This document shows positions 44,548-55,477 of a DNA stretch of 64,000 nt, in pieces; the stretch's first letter is position 1, and each line of letters opens with the position of its first letter. Origin of the DNA: Spirochaetaceae bacterium (lineage in GTDB: Bacteria > Spirochaetota > Spirochaetia > Treponematales > Rectinemataceae); contig JAOABY010000003.1 of NCBI GenBank assembly GCA_026418115.1, forward strand, positions 2,503-66,502. Direction: 5' to 3'. A program made the translations under genes and the position numbers. The notes below the pieces were generated by a model. It did not search any database. It was not told the DNA's origin and was given only the letters and a program-made list of their open reading frames with translations.

Positions 44548-46812
44548 TCATACAGTCCTGACCCGTTTGAATAATCTCTCAGGCAGCGCTGCAAGCATCG
44601 CGGGCATGACCACGAGTCCGCCGATGAGCGACAGCAGGATCGATATGCAGCTCAGTATTCCAAAATACATGATCGGCCTGAACTGCGAAAAGAACGGCGG
44701 AATGACGGCACATACAATCGCCATCGCGTTGATGATGATCCCCCGCCCCGTCAGCCTGAGTGTTCTGCCTGTCGCGTCCTGCAGGCTCTTGCCACTGCTT
44801 CGTTCGTTGAACCATCGTGCTGAGAAATGGATGAGATAGTCGATTCCCACGCCGAGCGTAATGGACGCGACCAGCGCCGTCGCCGTAGAAAGCTCGATCT
44901 TCGTCAAACCCATGAACCCGAACACCACAAGCACTATCGCAATCATGATCCCGGAAGAGACAAAACCGGCGGGGATGTTCCTGAAGCCGAATGCCACAAA
45001 GGCAAACACGAGCGCAAAGGCAATCGCAAAGCTCTGCAGCATTGAGAGAATGACCAGACGGTTGAGCTGGTTGGAAATGAGCGAAACACCTGCCACTGCA
45101 ATGTCCCGGGTGCCCGTCAGCGCAATCGCCCTGGCGCGCAGCTGATCCGCTGTTTTCTGGAGTGTTGCCGTGTCAACAGCCTTGAGTTGCACGCTGAAAC
45201 ACAGGTTCTGATAATCCTCGGAAACCAGCTGTACCAGGCGCTCGGGAGCAAGCGAGGTCTCGACCAGCAGAAGCAGCTGAGCGGCAGTATCATCATCGTC
45301 TGGCACTGTGTCGAATGCCGGGTCATTGTCGTGGAAGACACGATTGAGTGTCTGAATCGGATCAACGATTGAAAACACACTGCCCACTGCGCCTAGAGAC
45401 TCCGCATACTTCTGGAACTCCTGCGCCTTTGCAAGCCCCTCCGCTGTTCTCGGATCACAAGGCAGCGATACCTTGATCAGCTGCGATCCTGCCACTTTCG
45501 TGTTGATGAAATCGATACCCTGGCGCACAGGATCGCTGGGGTTGAAATAATTCGCGAGCTCGGAATCAACAGCAATGTTCGGAATAATTGCCATACCTGC
45601 AACCGCGACACCTGCCGTGACCGCAAGGATCACATGGCGCCGCCTGGTTATGAATGCGCCCGTCCGGTTTGCGATTTTCGATATGAGCGCTTCATTGGCG
45701 TGATAGTTCCTGTGCTTTTGGGGCATTGGGAGCACACTCAGAATGGCAGGTATGAAGAACATGGTCATCGCGAACGCATAGGTGATGCCGAAGGCAACAA
45801 AGAGCCCCATCTCAGCGATGCGCGGAATTGGCGATGTCACAAAGGAAACAAACGAAGCCACAGTCGTCAGGAAGGCGAGCCAGACCGGCTTGCTGAGCGA
45901 TTGCAGGCTCGAATGAATGATCTCGACTCGGTCGGTCATGCCATTGATGAATACATCTTCATAGAATCTTGTCAGAAAATGAATTGCGTAATTATTGCAT
46001 ATGGCGATCAGCATGACCGGGATAATCAGGGCGACAATCGTCAGCCGCGCATGCAGAAGTCCCATGAAGCCGAAGGTGACAATGAGCGAACATCCTATCG
46101 TGAAGAGCGGCAGGAAAATGCCCCGAATACTTCTGAATCCGATCAGCAGCACCAGAAGGACCGAAGCGAGTCCGAACGCAACCAGAATCAGCACATCCTG
46201 TTTGAGGTAACTGACCATCTGGTAGTCGATAAAGGATGTTCCCGCCATATGAAAGGAGAAATCCCTGTGCTGCTGCATGATGCCCTGAATGCCTTCGATA
46301 AGGCGGAGGTTGGAAACGCCAGGCATGGTCTGGATGATGTACAGAAGGGTGTCACCATCAGCTGAGAGCAATTTCCCTTTTATTGCCCAGTTATCCAGCA
46401 ACCGGGCCTTGAGGCTGTCAACCGAGGCCTGATCCTCGGGAAGCGCTTCAGGATCAACAAAGGGAACAAAGCTGAGCCCTTCCTCGCTGTTGACTGGCTC
46501 GGCATAGGTAAAGATCGATACGACATCGGAGACATCAGGCAGGCTCTGCAGTTCCCTGTTGATTGCAGCAGCTTCTGCAAGCGCTTCGGGCGTAAACAGC
46601 TTGCTGGATTGTGCGGAAAAAGCGAGAGAATCGGCACCCCCAAAGGTCTGATTCACCTTTTTATATTCTTCTACTGAAGAGACATTAGTGGGAGCGAGCG
46701 CCTGGATATCGCCATCAAAACGCAGGTTCGGGATGAACAGTGCCATTCCAAGGGTAAGCAGAATGAAGAGAGTAATGATAACGTACCTGAATCGATATAT
46801 GAATTGAGACAT
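44548..46812 (-). CDS. RND/MMPL superfamily transporter
   Basis: 754 aa; repeated GVGIDYLIHFSARW / NNYAIHFLTRFYED segments and 12-TM layout. Confidence 0.92.
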   Translation of the reverse strand: MSQFIYRFRYVIITLFILLTLGMALFIPNLRFDGDIQALAPTNVSSVEEYKKVNQTFGGADSLAFSAQSSKLFTPEALAEAAAINRELQSLPDVSDVVSIFTYAEPVNSEEGLSFVPFVDPEALPEDQASVDSLKARLLDNWAIKGKLLSADGDTLLYIIQTMPGVSNLRLIEGIQGIMQQHRDFSFHMAGTSFIDYQMVSYLKQDVLILVAFGLASVLLVLLIGFRSIRGIFLPLFTIGCSLIVTFGFMGLLHARLTIVALIIPVMLIAICNNYAIHFLTRFYEDVFINGMTDRVEIIHSSLQSLSKPVWLAFLTTVASFVSFVTSPIPRIAEMGLFVAFGITYAFAMTMFFIPAILSVLPMPQKHRNYHANEALISKIANRTGAFITRRRHVILAVTAGVAVAGMAIIPNIAVDSELANYFNPSDPVRQGIDFINTKVAGSQLIKVSLPCDPRTAEGLAKAQEFQKYAESLGAVGSVFSIVDPIQTLNRVFHDNDPAFDTVPDDDDTAAQLLLLVETSLAPERLVQLVSEDYQNLCFSVQLKAVDTATLQKTADQLRARAIALTGTRDIAVAGVSLISNQLNRLVILSMLQSFAIAFALVFAFVAFGFRNIPAGFVSSGIMIAIVLVVFGFMGLTKIELSTATALVASITLGVGIDYLIHFSARWFNERSSGKSLQDATGRTLRLTGRGIIINAMAIVCAVIPPFFSQFRPIMYFGILSCISILLSLIGGLVVMPAMLAALPERLFKRVRTV

Positions 46813-46854
46813 CGAGCATCCTCTCTCAGACCTGGCGCATGATCAGTATCCCGT

Positions 46855-48216
46855 TCAGAACGATGCGGTCAGCGCGATATATGCAAAATCATTGCCGGCG
46901 TACTGGCCGATTCTGCCTGCCGTGCCATTGAAGAAAGTAACCCCTGCACCGAGCGTATAGCCATCCATCAGCTTTGCCTTCATGGAAAGCCTTACAAGGT
47001 ACTGTCTGGTTGTCTGCAAGGTCAGAAAATCAGGTTCCATGATGACGAGCCTCAGTGAGAGGAGATCCAGAGGGAGGCGATATTCTGCGACCATGGTAGC
47101 ACCCAGCTCTGTTTCTCGAGTCGCCGGTGCAAGGCGGCTGTCATAACCGAGAATCCAGCCAGCATTGCCTTCAATGGCGTAATAGAGATCCCCGATCTCC
47201 CCCAGGCCGAAAGTCCTGTCCACGCCAAACGCAGCTTTCAGCGTGGGCTTCTCAATCGCCACAGGCAGGCCGGAACTCTCCGTACCAAGATAGTATTCCG
47301 GCAGCATGAGCGCCGATTCGAGCCACACCACCGAGGCATCGAAGACCGTAGCCGACAAATCCATGCCGAGCGCAGCCTGACGCCTATAGCAGGCGCTGAT
47401 ATCGATGCCTATCGGCATGCTCAGGGTAGTTGTCACGTCGAAGGCTGGAGTCTTGGTGTATCCATACCAGCCAGACAGCCCTGCATCCATGGCACCCAGC
47501 GAAAGACCTGCGCGGACCGCGCCTTGCATGGTCTCAAGAGCAGGAGAAAGCTCTGCCGGCGTAGTATGCACGGTAATCGTCGCACCAGGGAAGGCAGGCG
47601 GATCTGGTGGCATACTGGTGCCGTCCAGCGCGTCGAGCTCAGCAAGCTGCGCAGGATACCATCGCGATGTTCGTGCAGGAAGAAGACTCGGCCTGAAAAA
47701 CGGGAGGGCTACCGCCTCAATGCTGAATGGCCCCCTAATGTATTTGGCAGATGCAAGAATGACGGGCAGCAGCCAGTCAGACCGGTTCTCGGAGACCAGC
47801 TGGCCCAGCACATCGACCGGATTGATAAAGTTTTCCGGGTTGGATACCAGGGCTGTGCCCCATGAGATAATCCTGGAGCCCGCGGTAAAAGAGAGCCCTT
47901 CGGCAAGATCAAGGGTTGCATAGGCTTCTCCCAGCCTCATCACAGCTGTATAGCCTGTATCTTCCACTGAAAAAATGCCTGTCAGCTCACCTTTCAGTCT
48001 GAGCCCCTCTGACTGAAAGGAAGGCATCAGTTTCAGGCTGACTGAGGGATGAAAATACTGGCCTGCCTGAAAAGTGCCCGAGGCATTGAAGAATATCCCG
48101 CTGAACGCTGAGACCTCACCTCCGACGGTTGCCTGCGCGAAGGCTGGAGTCGCTATCCCCAGCGTCAGCACCAGCAACACCAGTACCGCGCGAAGGACGT
48201 TTTTCCTGATTCCCAT
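46855..48216 (-). CDS. Putative outer-membrane beta-barrel protein
   Basis: Signal peptide ...ATPAFAQA, alternating beta pattern, terminal aromatic (ALTASF); located between LolA-like and RND genes. Confidence 0.6.
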   Translation of the reverse strand: MGIRKNVLRAVLVLLVLTLGIATPAFAQATVGGEVSAFSGIFFNASGTFQAGQYFHPSVSLKLMPSFQSEGLRLKGELTGIFSVEDTGYTAVMRLGEAYATLDLAEGLSFTAGSRIISWGTALVSNPENFINPVDVLGQLVSENRSDWLLPVILASAKYIRGPFSIEAVALPFFRPSLLPARTSRWYPAQLAELDALDGTSMPPDPPAFPGATITVHTTPAELSPALETMQGAVRAGLSLGAMDAGLSGWYGYTKTPAFDVTTTLSMPIGIDISACYRRQAALGMDLSATVFDASVVWLESALMLPEYYLGTESSGLPVAIEKPTLKAAFGVDRTFGLGEIGDLYYAIEGNAGWILGYDSRLAPATRETELGATMVAEYRLPLDLLSLRLVIMEPDFLTLQTTRQYLVRLSMKAKLMDGYTLGAGVTFFNGTAGRIGQYAGNDFAYIALTASF

Positions 48217-48249
48217 GAAGCAGCTCCTTGTGTCCCTCTGGGCGCTCTT

Positions 48250-49053
48250 CTATTTGCCGAGCCCGTCCTTCGAGAACATCGAAGGAGAAAGTCCTGTGTT
48301 GTATTTCACCTGATCAAACTTCAGGCTCGTCGAGCTGCCATTCGACAGATTGTTCATCGTGAGCTCAAGCATCGTCCAGATCCCTGAAATTTTTTCTATT
48401 TTATTGACAGCCATCTTTTTGTAGAGAGTCCCTGCCTTGTCGTAGAAATCAGCCTTCAGCACGATGTAGCTTTCCTTATCTATGAGAGAAATGATTCTGC
48501 TCGTGCTCTGGCCTGTGTCTTTGGGCACTGACTCGATTTTCCAGCATACTTCGCCATTGAATGTTTCTTCTCCAAGAAGTGTGAAGGAATACTCGTCAAG
48601 CTTTCGACTTCCGATATCATCATACGTAAGATCGCTTCCCATGAATGACTTGTTCTTGTCAGAGGCAGCGATGCGTGTCACCTTTTTCAGACTGGGAAGA
48701 TAGATGTACTGGCTCTTCTCTCCGCTGCTTGTTTCCAGGGTGAGAAAACTTGTGTCTTTCACATCGGCAGGCTGCACGAATCTGATGAGAATCGATGAAC
48801 CGCCATCTTTCTGCCTGAGCTGATAGAGCATGAATTCACGGGTCTTGACCGCTCCTGTTTTCAAGGTGATTTTCATGAGCACGCTCGCGGTCATATCGTT
48901 GCCGCCAATTTTTTCACTCACCTTTTTCATGATGTCGTAGCCGCTCAGGCCTGTTGTCTGAGCGCCTGCCGCGACCATACCCATAATCGCGAACAGCAGC
49001 ACGAAACATGACTTGGCGTTACCGATACTCACCTTTCCGATGTGATGCCGCAT
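48250..49053 (-). CDS. Outer membrane lipoprotein-sorting (LolA-like) protein
   Basis: IMKKVSEKIGGNDMTASVLMKITLKTGAVKTREF...SQYIYLPSLKKVTRIAASDKNKSFMGSDLTYDDIG. Confidence 0.85.
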   Translation of the reverse strand: MRHHIGKVSIGNAKSCFVLLFAIMGMVAAGAQTTGLSGYDIMKKVSEKIGGNDMTASVLMKITLKTGAVKTREFMLYQLRQKDGGSSILIRFVQPADVKDTSFLTLETSSGEKSQYIYLPSLKKVTRIAASDKNKSFMGSDLTYDDIGSRKLDEYSFTLLGEETFNGEVCWKIESVPKDTGQSTSRIISLIDKESYIVLKADFYDKAGTLYKKMAVNKIEKISGIWTMLELTMNNLSNGSSTSLKFDQVKYNTGLSPSMFSKDGLGK

Positions 49054-49247
49054 GGCTGTCGAATCCTCCCCTGCTTCTGAAAGCTGCCTTATTATACTGA
49101 AGAAACGTTCATTTTTAAGTAGTTCCCAGGTAAGAGGATGGTAGAGCGCACAAGGCGCGATGTCAAGCAAACACGAAGGCACTCGCTGCCCTGTTGCCCG
49201 TGCCATTAAATATTACTAATTTAATAATATAAATATGTGGAGGTCAT

Positions 49248-49805
49248 ATGATAAGAATCGCTATTATCACCGGCAGTACCCGCCCCGGAAGAAACAATGA
49301 GGCAGTCAGTCACTGGGTCTATGAACAGGCCCGAAAACGCAATGATGCACAGTTTGAGCTCGTTGATATCAAGGATTTCAATCTGCCTCTCCTCGACGAG
49401 CCTGTTCCTCCCTCAATGCATTCCTATAAGCATGAACACACAAAGAAATGGTCAGAAAAAATAAGCAGCTTCGATGGCTTTGTTTTTGTCACTCCGGAAT
49501 ACAACCACGCAACATCGGGTGCGCTGAAGAACGCGATCGATTATCTGTATACGGAATGGAATAACAAGGCTGCGGGCTTTGTGGGATATGGCTCGATGGG
49601 CGGAGCTCGCGCAATCGAGAACCTCCGGCTTATCATGGCAGAGCTCCAGGTCGCCGATGTACGGGCGGCGGTCTATCTGCCGCTTTCTACCGATTTTGAG
49701 AATTTCAGCGTATTCAGTCCCTTACCCAACAGGGAAGCAGAGCTCACTGCGATGCTGAACCAACTTGTCGCCTGGGCTGGCGCATTGAAGACACTCCGTG
49801 CATAG
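49248..49805 (+). CDS. NADPH-dependent FMN reductase family protein
   Basis: IAIITGSTRPGRNNEAVSHWVYEQA...FVFVTPEYNHATSGALKNAIDYLYTEWNNKAAGFVGYGSMGG. Confidence 0.93.
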   Translation: MIRIAIITGSTRPGRNNEAVSHWVYEQARKRNDAQFELVDIKDFNLPLLDEPVPPSMHSYKHEHTKKWSEKISSFDGFVFVTPEYNHATSGALKNAIDYLYTEWNNKAAGFVGYGSMGGARAIENLRLIMAELQVADVRAAVYLPLSTDFENFSVFSPLPNREAELTAMLNQLVAWAGALKTLRA

Positions 49806-49852
49806 TAGCGCCGGCCAGGCTGCACACTCTTACGCAACATTGCAACAGTAAC

Positions 49853-49888
49853 AAAAAAGCACGCCATTGCCTCGCAATGACGTGCTTC
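49853..49888 (-). terminator. Terminator downstream of tRNA-Pro
   Basis: Minus strand AGCACG-tc-ATTGC-gag-GCAAT-gg-CGTGCT followed by TTTTT. Confidence 0.75.
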
Positions 49889-49891
49889 TGT

Positions 49892-49966
49892 TCGGGCAAG
49901 CCAGACTCGAACTGGCGACCCCAAGTCCCCCAGACTTGTACGCTAACCACCTGCGCTATTGCCCGA
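49892..49966 (-). tRNA. tRNA-Pro(GGG)
   Basis: Cloverleaf readable: acceptor TCGGGCA/TGCCCGA, anticodon arm CAAGT-CTGGGGG-ACTTG, T-arm CCAGTTCGAGTCTGG. Confidence 0.95.
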
Positions 49967-50041
49967 TGGCTGATTGGATAAGCCGAGCAAACCTATCACA
50001 GCTACGGCCTGCATGTCAATGATTTCTGACTGGCACCGATC

Positions 50042-50902
50042 TCAGAGGCAGCCATACTGCTCGTCGCCGGGCTTTGGATCGATACCCGGTCTTGTCAGCG
50101 CAAAATCGTACTTCACTGGATCGTCGGGCGCGTACACGCGAAATGCATCGGTAACACGTACTGCATCCCTGAGCGTCGGACTCGCAGCAGCTCTTGATGC
50201 AGGCAGAAAGCCAAGTCTGAATACACAGGTCCTCGTCATATGCAGATCGAGAGGCACTATAAGTCTTTCTCTGCCGAACTGCTCCCAGCCACCCGGGTCT
50301 ATGTCATCATGGCGCACCATCCATCGCAGCCACAGGAAAAGCCGCTTGCAGGAGGAACCATCGGCAGGATCTGGCAGAAGGTTCGGCCTGATGCCGCCAG
50401 GCTCGAGTGATGCTCCAATGGCTCTGAATTCCCGAACAAAGCGCGATGCCGTTTCCACAAGCGTTGGCTCGCCCCTATCACAAGAGGCAAGCAGCGCTGC
50501 CAGACTGCCATGCTCTCTGTGTATGCGGCTAGCAGCTCCCAGCAGTGCGATCATATCCTTTGAGAAGCAGAATCTGTACTGAAAATTGCCATAGAGCGCC
50601 CGGAGGTCCCTCATGTCCATGTCGGCCAGGGTTTGCGCGGGATAGTCGCCCAGAGAGGCTAGCGCTGTCTCACAGGCTCGCATGAGCAGATCCACCGCTC
50701 CGAAAGCCAGTGTCGAGCAGATCAGGCCTGCGATCTCTCGATCCGCAAGCATTTCATAGCGCTTTACTATGGCGAGCGGATCTCGTTCGAGCCGTGCCGG
50801 ACGGTTGCAGTCCTGATAGATGGTTTCCAGAAAGCCTGCGAGCGCCGGATCGAATATTGGCACCGCATCGGCACGCCGAGTAGTGTTTCCTGATGTTTTC
50901 AT
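50042..50902 (-). CDS. TIGR02757 family (DUF2400) protein
   Basis: DPLAIVKRYEMLADREIAGLICSTLAFGAVDLLMRACETAL...RLFLWLRWMVRHDDIDPGGW...LIVPLDLHMTRT. Confidence 0.88.
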   Translation of the reverse strand: MKTSGNTTRRADAVPIFDPALAGFLETIYQDCNRPARLERDPLAIVKRYEMLADREIAGLICSTLAFGAVDLLMRACETALASLGDYPAQTLADMDMRDLRALYGNFQYRFCFSKDMIALLGAASRIHREHGSLAALLASCDRGEPTLVETASRFVREFRAIGASLEPGGIRPNLLPDPADGSSCKRLFLWLRWMVRHDDIDPGGWEQFGRERLIVPLDLHMTRTCVFRLGFLPASRAAASPTLRDAVRVTDAFRVYAPDDPVKYDFALTRPGIDPKPGDEQYGCL

Positions 50903-50920
50903 GAATATGCCGGAAATCGC

Positions 50921-52780
50921 TCAATCCATAAGCCGGGCCCTGAGAGCATCCGCCGCCTGCATCATTTCCGGATCACTGGGTGCAAGAAGCCTTACCTGAT
51001 CCAGGTAGAGCAAGGCCCGATCTCTGTCCGTTCTGTCGGTCAGGTCTGCCCTGCGCTCATGGCGGGCAGTGTACAGCGTTGCCAGCTTCAGGAAAGCCTC
51101 CGGATTGTCGGCGCGGGCAAGCAACGCTTCTCTGAGGTAACCGATGGCCTTGTCTTCGTCAGGCTCCAGGCTGGCGCGGAATACCAGCAGGAATGAGCGC
51201 ATGTCCTTGGAAAAGGGCATGGCCAGGAATCGGACAACCAGCTCAATGAGAGGGTTGTCCATCGGTACAGGCTGCAGAGGCAGAGCCAGCAGTCCCTGTG
51301 GTATCGGCACATCGCGCAAAGGTGCTTCTGCCTTGGCGATACCGCCACCCGTCATTGCTGCGACGGTACGCAGATAGGCTTCAGCGGCTTTCTCCGAAGA
51401 AGGCTCCCCTGCCATCCAATCGCGGGTAAAGGCAAGTGCTTCCGACAGGTTGCCCGACCGGCGCAGAATTTCGGCCACCATGGCCTTGTCGAGACCAAGC
51501 CCTTCATGCTGAAGGCACAGATCAGCGGCAGCCGACCAGCGGCCCTGTCGGTAATATTCCAGCACGAGGAATGCGAGGGCTGCACGGTGTGCCTGATCAG
51601 CCAGTGCAGTCTCGATTGGCAGTGCGCCCGAGGGGAGTGGCATGGCGAGCAGCTTCTCAGCCAGATCCGCCACTTCCTTGTGCAACATCACATCGCCGGA
51701 TGCCTTGCCCACCTCGATGAGACGCCCTATCGACCAGGCATCCGTGGGGTACAGCTGTACTGCGATCCTCGCATACCGTTCGGCATCCCTGAGCCTGCCG
51801 CTTTCCTGTGCAAGCACGCTCTTGAGCACCAGCCAGGTACGATCCTTCGTTCTTTCTCGATACAAGGCATTCAGCAGAGAACCTGCGGTGAGGAAATCAC
51901 GTTCCTGCACTGCAACATGGGCGCGCATCAGCATCACATCAGGCGTCTGTCTGGATGACTTTCTGACTTCCTCGAGCCATGGTCTGGCATCTGCCAGTCT
52001 GTTCATCTGATACAGTGCAGTACCCATCATCGCCGCAAAGGTGGGGTCGGAGCCCCTCCTGCCAGCAAGAGGCAGAAGTGCAGCATAGGCATCGGCTGGG
52101 CGTGACAGTCTCAGGGCAGCCCGCGCGTAGCCATAGGCGGCTCGCCATGAATCAGGATCCATGGCAATTGCATGTGCGAAACTGAGCAATGCTGCTTCCG
52201 GATTCTCCCGCTCGAGATGGATCGATCCCTGCACCAGGAATGAAACGACCGAAACCCCGCCAAGATCCTGAAAATGCTTCACCGCCTGCAGAACAGGCTC
52301 GCGGTCATCTTTCGGCTTCATGCGAAAGTAGGTCAGCATGACGGCCAGCTCGTTGAGCGCACAGACCTGGCTTTCCACACGCAGAGGCGAAAGGCTCCCG
52401 CGAGAGGCATCCATGAGGATGGCGAGAGCAGTCACATATTTTCTGTCGGCCCCGTCCAGCGTCACCGCTACCTGGAAGGGCTGGGAAGAATCCTGCTGCA
52501 GGATTAGGCGCACGCCTCGAAGGATCTCCGCAAGTGCCCGGCGGTTGGCGTCGGGAAGAGACTGCGCCTGGCCAAGTTGCTTTTCAGCCTCATCGAGGGA
52601 TGAGCCAGTAGCGAGCATGATTGCATCTTCGATATCTGCACAGACTCTGGTCATCTGGAGGAGGGCTGCAACATCCGCAGTGGGCAACTGCTGGGCCGAC
52701 ACTGCACCTGACAGCTGAAGCAGCAGGGCAATGAGACAGACACCCAGCCCCGACCTGCGTGCGACGATACGGACATCCAT
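50921..52780 (-). CDS. TPR-repeat protein with signal sequence
   Basis: Multiple TPR-like helices e.g. NPEAALLSFAHAIAMDPDSWRAAYGYARAAL. Confidence 0.8.
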   Translation of the reverse strand: MDVRIVARRSGLGVCLIALLLQLSGAVSAQQLPTADVAALLQMTRVCADIEDAIMLATGSSLDEAEKQLGQAQSLPDANRRALAEILRGVRLILQQDSSQPFQVAVTLDGADRKYVTALAILMDASRGSLSPLRVESQVCALNELAVMLTYFRMKPKDDREPVLQAVKHFQDLGGVSVVSFLVQGSIHLERENPEAALLSFAHAIAMDPDSWRAAYGYARAALRLSRPADAYAALLPLAGRRGSDPTFAAMMGTALYQMNRLADARPWLEEVRKSSRQTPDVMLMRAHVAVQERDFLTAGSLLNALYRERTKDRTWLVLKSVLAQESGRLRDAERYARIAVQLYPTDAWSIGRLIEVGKASGDVMLHKEVADLAEKLLAMPLPSGALPIETALADQAHRAALAFLVLEYYRQGRWSAAADLCLQHEGLGLDKAMVAEILRRSGNLSEALAFTRDWMAGEPSSEKAAEAYLRTVAAMTGGGIAKAEAPLRDVPIPQGLLALPLQPVPMDNPLIELVVRFLAMPFSKDMRSFLLVFRASLEPDEDKAIGYLREALLARADNPEAFLKLATLYTARHERRADLTDRTDRDRALLYLDQVRLLAPSDPEMMQAADALRARLMD

Positions 52781-52865
52781 ATACTGTAAGCATATATGAA
52801 AACTCTCATTTATACAAGAAAAGGCTTACTTGTCCGCAACGGCTTTGCATGGTAGGGTATCGCTG

Positions 52866-53996
52866 ATGGCATGCCGCAGGTTCCTGAGTCAACTGCATCA
52901 CCTCATCTCTCTACTTGCCGTCGCCTGTTCGGCGGCGATGCTGGCGGGCGGCTGCGCACCACTTGACCAGGCATTGACCGCGCTTGCAGGCAGGAAGGGG
53001 CCTGACCTGCCGGAAGTCAGACTTTCTTCCTCTGATGCACAGCAGGAACTGCGTGAGCTTTCGGCACTGATCCGCAACCCATCGCTGAAGAAAAGCGGGT
53101 ACTACCCTCTTCAGCGCATGCTTGCCGCCCGGCGCATGGGCGGTCTGCTCATTGGCGACGGCAAGGCGCGTGAAGCAGCACATCTCTACATGTCACTGGC
53201 TGATGAGCATGATGAGTACGAGCCATGGTATCTTTTTGCCGCAGCTGCTGCATTCGAGGCTGATGGCAGTGCGCCGGCAGCCCTTCTCCTCCACGAGCGA
53301 CTGGTTGCAACACTGCCTGACATGCAGGTCGGAGATGTTTCGCTCCACAAGGCAAGTCTTGAAAAACTACTCAGCTCCGACGCACCTCCCGAAAAGAAAG
53401 TCCTATGGTATCGCGAGTATCTTGCGCGCTTTCCAGAGTCCGAGCAGGCAGGCGTTTATCACTTTCTGCTTGCCAAATGCCTGGAAGATCTTGGCAGATG
53501 GGATGAGGCAATCGATGAGTATCGCCGATTCCTCCCCTACTTTGCAGCCGATGTTCCGGGATGGCCCGACGCCCATCAGCAGGCACGCGCAATAGTGGAA
53601 TTCAGCGAATCCGCCAAAGACTGGACCTATGAGCGACTTGACGATCTGGTAGCCGCAGTCCGGAAAGCCATTGCTTCAGGCTCGGCATCCAATCTCAGAA
53701 AACTCATGGCCAAGGCAGGATTTTTCGCCATGTCCTGGTACAAGGAAGGCACCGACGAAGCCAACTCCCGAGTGCTCTTCAACTTCAGCAACTTCATGAA
53801 CCTCCGTCCCATCAAGGTCGCAGCCTCGCTTGATCCCTCGTCCGGGGACCGTGAGGCCTTTCTCAGAACCGAAGGTTGGACGGGTTTCATACCTGTGTGG
53901 TATTTCTATTTCCGAAAAGTCCATTTCCCCGCTGATCCCCGGGTGCACGGGCACTGGGAATGGGCAGGTATCTACTTTGGAGAGAAATTGCAATGA
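52866..53996 (+). CDS. Lipoprotein with TPR-like repeats
   Basis: Lipobox MLAGGC; YHFLLAKCLEDLGRWDEAIDEYRRFL; overlaps next gene start by 4 bp. Confidence 0.7.
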   Translation: MACRRFLSQLHHLISLLAVACSAAMLAGGCAPLDQALTALAGRKGPDLPEVRLSSSDAQQELRELSALIRNPSLKKSGYYPLQRMLAARRMGGLLIGDGKAREAAHLYMSLADEHDEYEPWYLFAAAAAFEADGSAPAALLLHERLVATLPDMQVGDVSLHKASLEKLLSSDAPPEKKVLWYREYLARFPESEQAGVYHFLLAKCLEDLGRWDEAIDEYRRFLPYFAADVPGWPDAHQQARAIVEFSESAKDWTYERLDDLVAAVRKAIASGSASNLRKLMAKAGFFAMSWYKEGTDEANSRVLFNFSNFMNLRPIKVAASLDPSSGDREAFLRTEGWTGFIPVWYFYFRKVHFPADPRVHGHWEWAGIYFGEKLQ

Positions 53997-55432
53997 AACG
54001 ATGGACATTCCTGCTTCCAATGCTTGCCCTGTGCGGCACACTGCAGGCACAGACGCAACCGGCATCAAATCTGAGCCTCGCCATGATCACCACTGCCTCG
54101 CAGCAGACCACAGCAGGTGAGACTTCATCTGCCGGTGCCACTGTGATCGCCCAGGCTGACTCGAGAGAGGAAAGCGGAGAGGTGCCCGAGGTGCTGCCCA
54201 CGGAGCCGCTGGACGAAGAGCAGCTTCCCGAGGATGCAGCCCTTCCCCCCGTCGAGGAGAGCCTCGAAGCCAGAGCGCGCGCCCTCGAATACGGCATTCC
54301 CATGCCATGGGGAGAGGAACGTTTCGAGCGGTACAGAAGCTACTATCTTTCAGCGCAGGGCAGAAAGGTACTCGCTTCGGTGCTGCAGAAGGCTGCTCCC
54401 TTCATGGATTACATCATCAACAAGACGCAGGAGCTTGGCGTGCCTGTGGAAATGGCCTACCTGCCGGTGATCGAGTCCTCGTATTCGCCCTTTGCCGTGT
54501 CGAAGAGCGGCGCAACCGGCATCTGGCAGTTTATGAAGAATTCGATCCGGGGCTACGGAATGACCATCGATGAATGGGTAGACGAGCGGCGCGATTTCAT
54601 GAAGAGTACCGACGGCGCCCTTGCCAAGCTGCTCGACAACTATCGGGCCTTTGGTGACTGGAACCTCGCACTTGCTGCCTACAATGCGGGATCAGGTGCA
54701 GTGGCCAGGGCCTTGAAGGCAGCAGGCGGCACTGCAGACTACTGGCAGCTCGTGCAGAAGGGGCTGCTCAGCAGGCAGGCTACGGATTATGTTCCGAAAT
54801 TTCTTGCAGTAGCGTCTATTCTTCGCTATCCCGACCTCTATGGTTTTGAACCGCTCATACCCGAGCCCATGCGGTGGGAGGTCATTACACTGGACAGACA
54901 GGTAGATATCAAGCTGCTTGCTGCCAAGGCTGAAATTCCTCTCGAAGTGATCAAACTTGGCAATGCCGAGCTTCACTACACCGTGACGCCACCTTCGCCA
55001 TCCCATTCACTCAAGGTACCTGCAGACAAGCTCGAAGCGGTAAAGGCAGTACTCTCCAATCCCGATGCTCCGCTGGTGCGCTATGAAATACACAAGGTGC
55101 GGGAGGGCGAGACGCTGACGGCCATCTCACGGAAATATGGCATTTCAATTGCTATGATTACCAAGGCCAATCCCGGTCTCAATCCCGACCGGCTCAAGAT
55201 TGGCCAGACACTGATGATTCCAATGTCGTTGCAGCCGCTGCACGGCAGCACAGCCGCTGTGACTCAGGCGAGCGTGCAGAGCGAACTGCACACTGTCCAG
55301 AAAGGCGATACTCTATACGGGCTGGCTCGCAAGTATGGCACGACCCCTCAGAAGATTGCGGACCTGAATGGCATTTCGATGAATTCTACCCTGCGCATCG
55401 GTCAGAAACTCAAGGTACCCTCTGCGCAGTGA
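53993..55432 (+). CDS. MltD-like lytic transglycosylase with two LysM domains
   Basis: ELGVPVEMAYLPVIESSYSPFAVSKSGATGIWQFMKNSIRGYGM; LysM HKVREGETLTAISRKYGISIAMITKANPGLN and HTVQKGDTLYGLARKYGTTPQKIADLNGI. Confidence 0.93.
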   Translation: MKRWTFLLPMLALCGTLQAQTQPASNLSLAMITTASQQTTAGETSSAGATVIAQADSREESGEVPEVLPTEPLDEEQLPEDAALPPVEESLEARARALEYGIPMPWGEERFERYRSYYLSAQGRKVLASVLQKAAPFMDYIINKTQELGVPVEMAYLPVIESSYSPFAVSKSGATGIWQFMKNSIRGYGMTIDEWVDERRDFMKSTDGALAKLLDNYRAFGDWNLALAAYNAGSGAVARALKAAGGTADYWQLVQKGLLSRQATDYVPKFLAVASILRYPDLYGFEPLIPEPMRWEVITLDRQVDIKLLAAKAEIPLEVIKLGNAELHYTVTPPSPSHSLKVPADKLEAVKAVLSNPDAPLVRYEIHKVREGETLTAISRKYGISIAMITKANPGLNPDRLKIGQTLMIPMSLQPLHGSTAAVTQASVQSELHTVQKGDTLYGLARKYGTTPQKIADLNGISMNSTLRIGQKLKVPSAQ

Positions 55433-55477
55433 ACCCCGCCGGAGCGGCTTTCACCTGCCGCTCCGGATGGAGTCTTT

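Noticed and set aside
45634-46365. 243-aa plus-strand ORF opposite the RND transporter
   Set aside because: Highly charged, low-complexity antisense product; RND transporter on the minus strand explains the region.
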